Of a stretch of 6,227 bases of DNA, positions 1 to 5,706 are shown piece by piece. Location of the stretch: the NCBI GenBank assembly GCA_964531105.1, contig CAZHFN010000073.1, positions 1 to 6,227 on the forward strand, written 5' to 3'. The notes below the pieces were generated by a model. The model was not told the origin of the DNA and did no database searches. It was given only the letters and a program-made list of their open reading frames with translations. Made by a program: the position numbers and the translations under genes. How positions within the stretch are numbered: the stretch's first letter is position 1; every line of letters starts with the position of its first letter. Origin of the DNA: UBA2256 sp964531105 (GTDB lineage: Bacteria; Spirochaetota; Spirochaetia; Treponematales; Rectinemataceae).

Positions 1-80
1 CCTGGGAACGCGTACGAAGGACACCGCTTATGAAGGAGCCTGATTATCTTCCTGGATATGCGCTGATGTAGCTACCCGAA
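1..80. other. Unassigned left edge, possibly the 3' end of a convergent gene
   Basis: This stretch lies downstream of mntP and its terminator. On the plus strand one frame is open from base 3 to a TAG at 68-70, and would end ...KEPDYLPGYALM. The other two plus frames also end here, at TGA 31-33 and TGA 41-43, and the minus strand is partly open as well. A convergent gene ending here is plausible, but with so few codons the frame cannot be chosen and no family is recognisable. Nothing else (repeat, RNA, promoter) is visible. Confidence 0.3.
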
Positions 81-115
81 GATAAAAAGAAGCCGCCCAG
101 GGTATCCTGAGCGGC
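81..115 (-). terminator. Rho-independent terminator closing the minus-strand block after mntP
   Basis: Read on the minus strand, arms at 106-115 and 92-101 form a 10-bp stem (GCCGCTCAGG / CCTGGGCGGC, one G-U wobble) around a 4-base AUAC loop. The stem is followed at once by the U-rich run UUCUUUUUAUC (bases 91-81). It begins 29 bases beyond the mntP stop codon. On the plus strand the hairpin is followed by CTCGTTACC, not a T-run, so it should work mainly for mntP and not for any convergent gene. Confidence 0.85.
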
Positions 116-144
116 CTCGTTACCAACAAGGTTCGAGGAACTTA

Positions 145-741
145 TTAAATTTTATTGATCAGGTGCTCTGTGAGAATTTTAATTCCAATGCCTATCAGCA
201 CGACTCCACCAACAATATCGGCCCAGTCGCCGAAAAGTCGCTTAAGGTTTTTCCCAAACTGAATTCCCAGAAGGCATATGATAAAGGTAGTGAGTCCGAT
301 TATGACCGAGGGCCAAAGAATGGGGGATCCAAGCACGCTTAAGGAGAGACCTACCGCCAGTGCATCGATGCTGGTGGCCAGCGCCAGGACGGCCAGGCTC
401 TGGATCTTCATGATGCCATGATCTTTTACATCGTCGGGGTCGGGGCAGAATGCCGGGATTCTGAGCCTGATGCCCTCCCAGAGCATTTTACCGCCCACGA
501 AGGCCAGAAGCCCGAAGGCGATCCAGTGGTCGTAGGCTTGGATAAACTGTCTGAAGGTAGAGCCTAAAAGCCAGCCCGCCAGAGGCATGGCAAACTGGAA
601 AATGCCGAAGAAAGAGGCTGCCCGCAGGCCAACCGAACGGGGGATAAAATCTGTGCAGATTGAAGCCGAGATGGAAACGGCAAGAGCGTCCATGGAAAGC
701 GCCAAACCTAAAAGAAAACTTGTAAAAAGAATGGAATCCAC
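145..741 (-). CDS. mntP: MntP-family manganese efflux pump
   Basis: A 198-residue polytopic inner-membrane protein of the MntP/YebN (former DUF204) family, which exports Mn2+ and protects against manganese excess; family members are usually about 180-200 residues, so it is full length. It shows the internal duplication of the family: a first copy with LALSMDALAVSIS (residues 13-25, acidic D18) and a second with ALATSIDALAVGLSLS (residues 120-135, D126). These intramembrane Asp residues are the ones expected to handle the cation. About six hydrophobic segments are visible, with a cytosolic-type loop rich in Asp and His near residues 97-109 (CPDPDDVKDHG). The start is GTG at 739-741, chosen because AGGAG at 749-753 sits 7 bases upstream. 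That Shine-Dalgarno directly follows the TAG of the polyprenyl synthase gene, so the two are probably translationally linked. There is no room for the yybP-ykoY Mn riboswitch often found before mntP, so Mn-specific control is not evident here. Confidence 0.93.
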   Translation of the reverse strand: MDSILFTSFLLGLALSMDALAVSISASICTDFIPRSVGLRAASFFGIFQFAMPLAGWLLGSTFRQFIQAYDHWIAFGLLAFVGGKMLWEGIRLRIPAFCPDPDDVKDHGIMKIQSLAVLALATSIDALAVGLSLSVLGSPILWPSVIIGLTTFIICLLGIQFGKNLKRLFGDWADIVGGVVLIGIGIKILTEHLINKI

Positions 742-748
742 TCCAAGT

Positions 749-753
749 CTCCT
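749..753 (-). promoter_or_regulatory. Ribosome-binding site of mntP, abutting the upstream stop codon
   Basis: Read on the minus strand, TAG (756-754) is followed immediately by AGGAG, then 7 bases, then GTG. This decides the GTG start and suggests that ribosomes finishing the polyprenyl synthase can reinitiate on mntP. Confidence 0.8.
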
Positions 754-1731
754 CTAGTACCTGCGTTGGAGCAGGGTTTCAGTGAGGTTCAAGAGCTCTG
801 CCTTGGCGGGGCAGTCGGGAAGCCGGGCAATTTCAGTCTTGGCCCTGCTGCTGAAGTGACGGGCGATTTCCCTTGCCCCATCCAAGGCACCGGTGGCTAC
901 AACAAGGCGCAGAATTTCGGATACTTTTTTGTCGTCCATGGGAGCTTTCAGCAGTGGACGCAAGGCTGACTCGTCCTTTCTGAGGGCTAGAATAAGGGGC
1001 AGGGTGCAGAGACCTTCTCGTATATCGTTGCCCACGGGCTTGCGAAGGGTCTTGTCATCGGATTCGTAATCCAGAATATCGTCGATTATCTGGAAAGCCA
1101 TGCCTATGTCGTAACCTGTCCTCCGCAGGGCTTGGACAACAAAGGGATCGGCCTTGGCTTCACTGGCTCCCACATGGAGGGAAAGCGAGAAAAGGGCTGC
1201 GGTTTTTCCGGCAATGGTCCGCAGGTAGCTTCGCTTGGAGATGGAGAAGCTGAATTTGCCCAAGTCCTGGCCTATTTCGGCGGCACAGATCCCACCTACG
1301 AAGCGGGCTAGTATTTTGGCGCTGCTTGAATCCGCATAGTCGGCCACGAGCCTGAAGCTTCGGGAAAAAAGCCAGTCGCCGGCCAGAATGGCGTTGGTGA
1401 CATTGAATTCGGTGTGGAGCGTGGGCACACCCCGTCTGAATGCGGCATCATCAATTATATCATCATGTACAAGGCTAGCCGCATGGATTAATTCGATAGC
1501 AGCCGCTATATGGTGGATTCGGTTTTCCCGGTTTTTGCCTCTGCCTTTTGAGCCGAAGCCTGAGCCAATTATGACAAAGGCGGGCCTAAGCATTTTGCCG
1601 CCAGACAAAACCAGGGTGGAAGTGGCCTTAGCCAGGGGGAAGCTCGGATCATTCAAGGTAGCGGCTAGAACCGCCTCTACCTTGTCGAGCCTGGAGCCGA
1701 TGGAGGGAGTGTTCTTCCAGATATCCTTCAT
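754..1731 (-). CDS. Trans-polyprenyl diphosphate synthase (IspB/HepT-like)
   Basis: A 325-residue trans-isoprenyl diphosphate synthase, which condenses IPP units onto an allylic diphosphate; the length fits IspB, HepT and solanesyl synthases. In order: GGKMLRP (44-50, IPP binding), first Asp-rich motif DDIIDD (90-95) followed by RRG (99-101), GDWLFSRSF (118-126), GKTAALF (175-181), second Asp-rich motif FQIIDDILDY (213-222), and KPVGNDIREG (231-240). Both Mg-binding DDxxD motifs are intact, so it should be active. The residue five before the first motif is Ala (A85), small as in long-chain enzymes, so a menaquinone- or ubiquinone-type side chain is a better guess than FPP or GGPP; chain length cannot be fixed from sequence. 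Two conserved basic positions differ: GGKRLRP reads GGKMLRP, and EGKxTLP reads EGLCTLP. The ATG at 1729-1731 has only a weak, distant GAAAGG (1745-1750, 13 bases). It lies downstream of the NDH-2 gene past a terminator and just upstream of mntP. Confidence 0.92.
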   Translation of the reverse strand: MKDIWKNTPSIGSRLDKVEAVLAATLNDPSFPLAKATSTLVLSGGKMLRPAFVIIGSGFGSKGRGKNRENRIHHIAAAIELIHAASLVHDDIIDDAAFRRGVPTLHTEFNVTNAILAGDWLFSRSFRLVADYADSSSAKILARFVGGICAAEIGQDLGKFSFSISKRSYLRTIAGKTAALFSLSLHVGASEAKADPFVVQALRRTGYDIGMAFQIIDDILDYESDDKTLRKPVGNDIREGLCTLPLILALRKDESALRPLLKAPMDDKKVSEILRLVVATGALDGAREIARHFSSRAKTEIARLPDCPAKAELLNLTETLLQRRY

Positions 1732-1757
1732 CTTATTTATAAAACCTTTCAGGCCTT

Positions 1758-1804
1758 AAAAAAGCCGGAGATCCCCAAACAAAAGCAAAGGGAGCTCCGG
1801 CTTT
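1758..1804 (-). terminator. Rho-independent terminator after the NDH-2 gene, with a long loop
   Basis: Read on the minus strand, AAAGCCGGAG (1804-1795) pairs perfectly with CTCCGGCTTT (1770-1761), and the run TTTTTT (1763-1758) forms the U-tract. The 24-base apical part (1771-1794) can pair further through CCC/GGG, so the real loop is smaller. It starts 19 bases after the NDH-2 stop. It separates NDH-2 from the polyprenyl synthase gene, which begins only 27 bases beyond the T-run, so the second gene depends either on readthrough or on a promoter within or just before this structure. Confidence 0.85.
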
Positions 1805-1823
1805 GCATTAGAAAGATGGCCTG

Positions 1824-3833
1824 TTACTTGGTCGGATCGTCGCCGTAGAAGTGCCACTTGCGGGCTATTTTAGTGCCGTTCCACCACTTCTTGAAGAAGG
1901 GGACAACCCAGTAGTCCAGACCGAAAGCCCTTCCCGCTCCGCCCAGCATGACTATCGCGGCGAAGACAAACCAAAGCTGATTCCAGGCGAACATGCCCGA
2001 CATAGTGAATATGACGCACATGCCGATACTCGCCACAGCGGCTAGCCAGGTAAAGCAACCGCCGAAAAGAGCCAGGCCGATGGCGATTTCCATGAACACG
2101 ATCATTATTTGGAAAAGGCTGAAGGGAAGGAAGGCGAAAATGCCATCCATGAAAGTGGTTCTGAACCAAGTAACCAATCCTGACTGAGGATCGAGAATAG
2201 GTTTCGCCAGATTCCACACCACCTTAAATACCTGCTCAGCGCCTTCGGCTACGGCTTCGCCGGCTGCTTCCCATGCGCCTGAAGCGGCGGTCACCGCTTC
2301 GGTGGCCACCTCGGCCGCGGCGTCCCATGCTCCACTGGCTGCACTGGTAGCCGCGACTGTGGTCACCGTTTCCGCCGCGCCTTCCCAGGCGCTGGCGGCG
2401 CTGCCCGCGTCTGCTGCGGCCTGCACGCCCTTCTGCACTACCCCGGGGGAGAACATCCATGACGAGCTGGAGCCCTTGGCAAAATTGAGCCAGCCTTCGC
2501 CGATCTTGTTGATGCCTTCGAAAAGCCACATGAGACCGAGCCACATTCGTAACAGAAGCACCCAGTATGAGCGTACTTTGTAGGAGATGAAGCCTCCTAT
2601 AAAGGTTCTGTTGTTCTTCATGTCCAGGAATTCGTGCTTGAAGTACTCCCATACCTGATTAATGCCTGCGATGTTGAAAAGGTAGAACATGTTGATGAAG
2701 TGCTTGAAGAACATGGCTATGAAGCCCGAGGTCTTCCAGCTCATCGCGTTGGCCACGCCGTAGCGGCCGCCGATGGATACCATGAAGCCATGGTAATTGG
2801 GCTTGAAGGAGTGCCGCTCGCCGCCGTCGATGTCGGCGATGATGTTTTTAGCCGCCGCTTCTGCAGAGAAGTGGGCCGATTCGACCACCTGTGCCATGGG
2901 TTTGCCGTTTACCATAAGGCCGGCGTTGTCGCCCACCACGTAGACGTTCGGGTACTTGGTCGAGCGCATCCCATCGTCGCACTCGATGCGGTTGCGCTTG
3001 CCCATGGGCAAGGCCAATGAGCCGGCAAAGCTGGAACCCTTGACGCCGCAGGTCCAGATAAAGGTGTCGGTTTCTACGATTTCGCCGGATTTGAGCAGCA
3101 CCTTCCCGGGTTCGGCGCCCACGATAGCCTGGCCGAGCATAACCTTGCAGCCTTTCTTGGCCAGGTATTTCTCAGCCTTGGCCCTCAGGGGCTCTTCCAG
3201 TATGGGGAGGATTGAGGGCAGGGCTTCAATATTGGTGATCTGGACATCCTTGGGATCCATGTAGTACTTGCGGCACATCACGTCCCTGTATTCCAGAAGT
3301 TCGCCAATCATCTCTATGCCGGTGAAGCCTGCGCCAGCCACCACGAAGGTAAGCATGCGCTTGCGGGCAGCAGGATCCAATTCTTTGGAAGCCATGTAGA
3401 AGACATGCTCCACATGATTGCGGATCCTCATGGCATCTTCAAAGGACCAGAGGGAAAAGCTGTTTTCCTTAATGCCGGGAATACCGAAAAATTCGGGTTC
3501 GGCGCCGGCGCCGACGACGCAGAAATCAAAGCTGTACTCGCCCTGGGTGCCAAGGGCTTTCTTGGCTTCGAAGTCGACAGTCTTGATTGTGTCCTGCACG
3601 ACATTGATTTTCTTGGTGGCGAATATTTTGCGAAAGCTCACCTGGACCGACTCTGGCTCGGTCCTCCATCCTGCTACTTCATGGAGCTCGGTCATGAGGG
3701 TGTGGAATGTCTTGGTATCCACAAGGGTAATCTCGACTGAAGGATTTTTCCTGAAATGTTTTTCCAGGATCTTCCCTGCCCAGACACCGCCATAGCCGCC
3801 GCCGATGATGAGGATTTTCTTGACATCATTCAT
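1824..3833 (-). CDS. ndh: Type II NADH dehydrogenase-like flavoprotein fused to a DoxX-like membrane domain
   Basis: A 669-residue protein; ordinary NDH-2 enzymes are about 400-450. Residues 1-410 are a two-dinucleotide-fold flavoprotein: FAD fold ILIIGGGYGGVWAG (7-20), NADH fold VVAGAGFTGIE (164-174, GxGxxGxE), TFIWTCGVKG (257-266) and the second FAD contact NVYVVGDNA (296-304). NDH-2 passes electrons from NADH to membrane quinone without pumping protons. The usual quinone motif AQxxxQ reads AQVVES (314-319), so its second Gln is missing. From about 420 the chain is membrane-bound and DoxX-like: hydrophobic stretches near 423-437, 565-590, 593-612 and 618-636. Between the first and second lies an insert with a Trp/Ala repeat (about 478-534). 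The C-terminus is basic and aromatic (FFKKWWNGTKIARKWHF). ATG at 3831-3833 has GGGAG 8 bases upstream. A strong terminator follows. The flavoprotein call is firm; NADH as donor and quinone as acceptor are inferred from family. Confidence 0.88.
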   Translation of the reverse strand: MNDVKKILIIGGGYGGVWAGKILEKHFRKNPSVEITLVDTKTFHTLMTELHEVAGWRTEPESVQVSFRKIFATKKINVVQDTIKTVDFEAKKALGTQGEYSFDFCVVGAGAEPEFFGIPGIKENSFSLWSFEDAMRIRNHVEHVFYMASKELDPAARKRMLTFVVAGAGFTGIEMIGELLEYRDVMCRKYYMDPKDVQITNIEALPSILPILEEPLRAKAEKYLAKKGCKVMLGQAIVGAEPGKVLLKSGEIVETDTFIWTCGVKGSSFAGSLALPMGKRNRIECDDGMRSTKYPNVYVVGDNAGLMVNGKPMAQVVESAHFSAEAAAKNIIADIDGGERHSFKPNYHGFMVSIGGRYGVANAMSWKTSGFIAMFFKHFINMFYLFNIAGINQVWEYFKHEFLDMKNNRTFIGGFISYKVRSYWVLLLRMWLGLMWLFEGINKIGEGWLNFAKGSSSSWMFSPGVVQKGVQAAADAGSAASAWEGAAETVTTVAATSAASGAWDAAAEVATEAVTAASGAWEAAGEAVAEGAEQVFKVVWNLAKPILDPQSGLVTWFRTTFMDGIFAFLPFSLFQIMIVFMEIAIGLALFGGCFTWLAAVASIGMCVIFTMSGMFAWNQLWFVFAAIVMLGGAGRAFGLDYWVVPFFKKWWNGTKIARKWHFYGDDPTK
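2235..2402 (-). repeat. Degenerate Trp/Ala-rich protein repeat inside the NDH-2/DoxX gene
   Basis: This stretch encodes residues about 478-533 and contains three related units anchored on Trp: SAWEGAAETVTTVA, GAWDAAAEVATEAV and GAWEAAGEAVAEGA, with the Trp residues at 483, 503 and 521 (spacings 20 and 18). The shared core is AW(E/D)xA(A/G)E. Corresponding codons differ between units (for example GCC TGG GAA, GCA TGG GAC and GCA TGG GAA, with differing Ala, Val and Gly codons around them), so the similarity is held mostly at protein level and the duplication is not recent. It sits between the first and second hydrophobic segments of the DoxX-like domain, presumably as an extramembrane helical loop. 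Confidence 0.7.
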
Positions 3834-3841
3834 GTGAGAAA

Positions 3842-3846
3842 CTCCC
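3842..3846 (-). promoter_or_regulatory. Ribosome-binding site of the NDH-2/DoxX gene
   Basis: GGGAG on the minus strand, 8 bases before the ATG at 3833-3831. It supports this start, which also places the GGGYGG dinucleotide motif close to the N-terminus as expected for the family. Confidence 0.7.
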
Positions 3847-3903
3847 GATTGAATAGGTAAACATGGAAATTACGAAAAAGTGTAGCATGAGTTTTTAAAA
3901 ATT

Positions 3904-3932
3904 ACTATATGCTTATATCGATATATCCTTAA
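3904..3932 (-). promoter_or_regulatory. Weak candidate promoter for the NDH-2 gene
   Basis: On the minus strand, TTAAGG (3932-3927) and TATAGT (3909-3904) are separated by 17 bases. The -10 matches five of six consensus positions, but the -35 only three. It would give a leader of about 65 bases. The 12-bp palindrome at 3914-3925 fills most of the spacer. It was chosen as the best sigma-70-like pair in this AT-rich gap, and the evidence is composition and spacing only. Confidence 0.3.
3914..3925. promoter_or_regulatory. Perfect 12-bp palindrome in the divergent intergenic region, possible operator
   Basis: TATATCGATATA reads the same on both strands. It lies 81 bases from the NDH-2 start and 142 from the ATG of the divergent gene, inside the spacer of the candidate NDH-2 promoter, a usual place for a repressor site. 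A second, simpler palindrome, TTTTTAAAAA, is at 3892-3901. It does not match the FNR or Rex consensus. In AT-rich DNA such palindromes also arise by chance, so operator function is a guess. Confidence 0.3.
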
Positions 3933-3944
3933 TCCTCTCAGCCC

Positions 3945-3973
3945 TTCACTTTCCTTCATTTTTACAGTATGGT
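3945..3973 (+). promoter_or_regulatory. Weak candidate promoter for the helicase-like gene and glgP
   Basis: TTCACT (3945-3950) and TATGGT (3968-3973), 17 bases apart, each match the sigma-70 hexamers at four of six positions. Transcription would begin near 3980, leaving a leader of roughly 87 bases before the preferred ATG at 4067. No other pair with good spacing and room for the Shine-Dalgarno was found upstream of the gene. Confidence 0.3.
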
Positions 3974-4056
3974 TACAGCTTGGTTCAGGCATATGAACCC
4001 GACTTTCTTGGAAGGAATGCAAAGGTTCCGGAACTCCGGGCCATAACCTATAATGT

Positions 4057-4060
4057 AGGA
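4057..4060 (+). promoter_or_regulatory. Ribosome-binding site deciding the start of the helicase-like gene
   Basis: AGGA six bases before the ATG at 4067. The longer alternative, TTG at 3980, has no purine-rich sequence at a suitable distance, so the ATG is preferred even though the frame stays open upstream. Confidence 0.6.
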
Positions 4061-4066
4061 ACGCAT

Positions 4067-5704
4067 ATGGACTTATCGCGATTTTCCGTCGCCCCTGCTC
4101 TCCTTGAGCGCGCTGCGGCTTCGGACCCCTATCGATCAGTATTTTACGAACGAGTGCTATCGGAACTCTTTGAAAAGGGAGAAAATCTTTTCGTCAAGAC
4201 GGATATTAAGAGGGATAGGGCATCGATTTTTTCCTTTGCCCTCCTGCATTGGCTCTATACCCAAAGAAAGCCCAATTCCCCAGCGCCCAGGGCGCTCTAT
4301 CTCTGCGCCGAGGACCAAGCTGCCAAGGATGTCTACGATGCTGCTGTAGGTATGGCTGATATAGCGAACGACGGCCTGCGGATAACCTTGCTCATCGCGG
4401 AATCCGGAGCAGCCAATCCAGAGAGCCTTGCGGCTTCCGGCAATAGCACGGCCTCATCCCTGGCCACAGCCGACTGCCTTATCGCGAGCGTCGCCGCCTT
4501 CGATGCAAGCCTCGAGAGGGGCGAACTCTCCCCTAGGGAGTTCGGCTTTGTCGTAGCCGACCAGGCCGAATTACTGGCCGAACAGCCGGGCGATCTGCTG
4601 CGCAGGATTCAAGGGCATCTCCTCCCCTCCTGGGAGCGCAAGAGCCTTGTGATCGCGAACAAGCATACTCCCAGGTCCAAGAACTTCGCCTGGGATTTTG
4701 CCGACAACCCAAAAGAGATAAAGCTGGCTGAAGCCCTGGGTTTCGGCGGCTCCATCCCGTCCAAGAGCATCAAGCTGGATGAGTCCGCGAAGCTGAGAGT
4801 ACTCCTGAGCCTTGCCAGGGCTAAAGCCGATCTACATCTTTGCGTATTCTGCAATCTTAAATCCACGGCGGCCGAGCTTTCGGCCAGGCTGGTCATGAAC
4901 GGACTAGCCTCCGATTACATAGGCGGCAACCTGAATCCGGACAGGAAGCGCCAGATTGTGGACAAAGCCATAGGTTGGAAGGGTCCCTATGTGCTCGTGC
5001 TCACCGATGAGGGGGCCAAGACCGCGCAAAAGCCCGGATTTTCTTCGATAGTCAATTACGATATCCCCCTGGAGCCGGAACTCTATTTCGACAGGCTCGC
5101 CTTCCTGGACAGGGACAGCGATGATGCCATGGTGTATAACCTGGTCTGCGAGCGTTATATGTACGGCATACCTGCCATAGAAAGGATAATCCAGTCCTCC
5201 CTGGCCATAGCCCCCCTAGATATGGAAGAATCGCTGCCCGAAGACCTGAGCGCGGGCAAGGAAATCCCAATGCCCGAAGGGCGCTTCCGGGGACGTGACG
5301 AGCGTAGAAGTCCCAGGGCCCGGGATGACAGGCATGAGCCCCCCGAAGAACGCCGCAGGGATTCTGAGGATTTTCGCAGAAGACCGGAGCGCAGGCCTGA
5401 AAGGGAGTTGCGGAGAAGCGAAACCCACGCCGCCCGCGCACCTGAAAAAAGCCCTGTCCGAGAATTGCCCGTCCGCGATCCTTACGCCATGTCCATGGAA
5501 GAGAGGCTGGCTTTCTATAAGCGCCGCTATGGGAAAAGGCTTGAAAAGACGGCTATGACTGATGAGGCTACCGTTCCCCACCTGGAATCGCAAGGCCCTG
5601 AAATCACTCGATCAGAAACCAGGGAAATTGAGGATAAAGACCAAAATCAGGGTAAAGGATTGTTGGGCAAACTCCAAAATCTCTTTGGACCACACAAGGA
5701 CTGA
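4067..5704 (+). CDS. Degenerate DEAD-box (RhlB-like) RNA helicase homologue, probably without ATPase activity
   Basis: 545 residues from ATG 4067 (574 if TTG 3980 is used). The layout follows a DEAD-box protein with two RecA-like lobes, but the motifs are decayed. Numbered from the ATG: the Q-motif Gln region reads DPYRSVFYERVL (20-31); Walker A (AxTGxGKT) reads KTDIKRDR (44-51); motif Ia (PTRELA) reads CAEDQAA; TPGR reads ASVAAF; the DEAD box reads DQAE (165-168) within FGFVVADQAELL; motif III SAT is absent. Lobe 2 is clearer: LHLCVFCNLKSTAAELSARL, then GGNLNPDRKRQIVD, then VLVLTDEGAKTAQKP where TDxAARGLDIP is expected, then FDRLAFLDR where HRxGRTGR is expected. A tail rich in Arg and acidic residues (about 405-496) follows, then MSMEERLAFYKRRYG (475-489), and the chain ends GLLGKLQNLFGPHKD. 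RNA binding without unwinding is my inference. Codon use looks like that of the neighbours, and one intact frame suggests a maintained gene. It is coupled to glgP. Confidence 0.75.
   Translation: MDLSRFSVAPALLERAAASDPYRSVFYERVLSELFEKGENLFVKTDIKRDRASIFSFALLHWLYTQRKPNSPAPRALYLCAEDQAAKDVYDAAVGMADIANDGLRITLLIAESGAANPESLAASGNSTASSLATADCLIASVAAFDASLERGELSPREFGFVVADQAELLAEQPGDLLRRIQGHLLPSWERKSLVIANKHTPRSKNFAWDFADNPKEIKLAEALGFGGSIPSKSIKLDESAKLRVLLSLARAKADLHLCVFCNLKSTAAELSARLVMNGLASDYIGGNLNPDRKRQIVDKAIGWKGPYVLVLTDEGAKTAQKPGFSSIVNYDIPLEPELYFDRLAFLDRDSDDAMVYNLVCERYMYGIPAIERIIQSSLAIAPLDMEESLPEDLSAGKEIPMPEGRFRGRDERRSPRARDDRHEPPEERRRDSEDFRRRPERRPERELRRSETHAARAPEKSPVRELPVRDPYAMSMEERLAFYKRRYGKRLEKTAMTDEATVPHLESQGPEITRSETREIEDKDQNQGKGLLGKLQNLFGPHKD
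5696..5700 (+). promoter_or_regulatory. Ribosome-binding site of glgP inside the end of the upstream gene
   Basis: AAGGA, six bases before the ATG at 5707, lies within the last two sense codons of the helicase-like gene (AAG GAC TGA). Translation of the upstream gene must therefore cross the site, which suggests coupled translation. Confidence 0.8.
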
Positions 5705-5706
5705 GT

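Noticed and set aside
742..760. Mn-sensing yybP-ykoY riboswitch expected before mntP
   Set aside because: Only 12 bases separate mntP from the upstream gene, too few for the riboswitch, and nothing like it is seen before the polyprenyl synthase gene either.
2236..2652. Arg-rich minus-strand frame of 138 residues in the repeat region of the NDH-2 gene
   Set aside because: It is the +1 shifted reading of the Ala/Trp repeat in the same strand. The main frame continues unbroken through the membrane segments, so there is no frameshift to explain.
3405..3795. Long plus-strand open frames opposite the NDH-2 gene (also around 2634-3264)
   Set aside because: They lie fully inside a well-supported flavoprotein gene on the other strand, have no recognisable domains or ribosome-binding sites, and arise from its GC-biased codons.
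4049..4054. Perfect TATAAT box upstream of ATG 4067
   Set aside because: Transcription from it would begin at about 4061, after the Shine-Dalgarno at 4057-4060, and there is no good -35 element 16-18 bases upstream. It is probably a coincidence within the leader.
4067..5704. Annotation as an active ATP-dependent RNA helicase
   Set aside because: The layout is DEAD-box-like, but Walker A, the DEAD Glu, SAT, and the motif V and VI arginines are not present, so catalytic activity is not supported.
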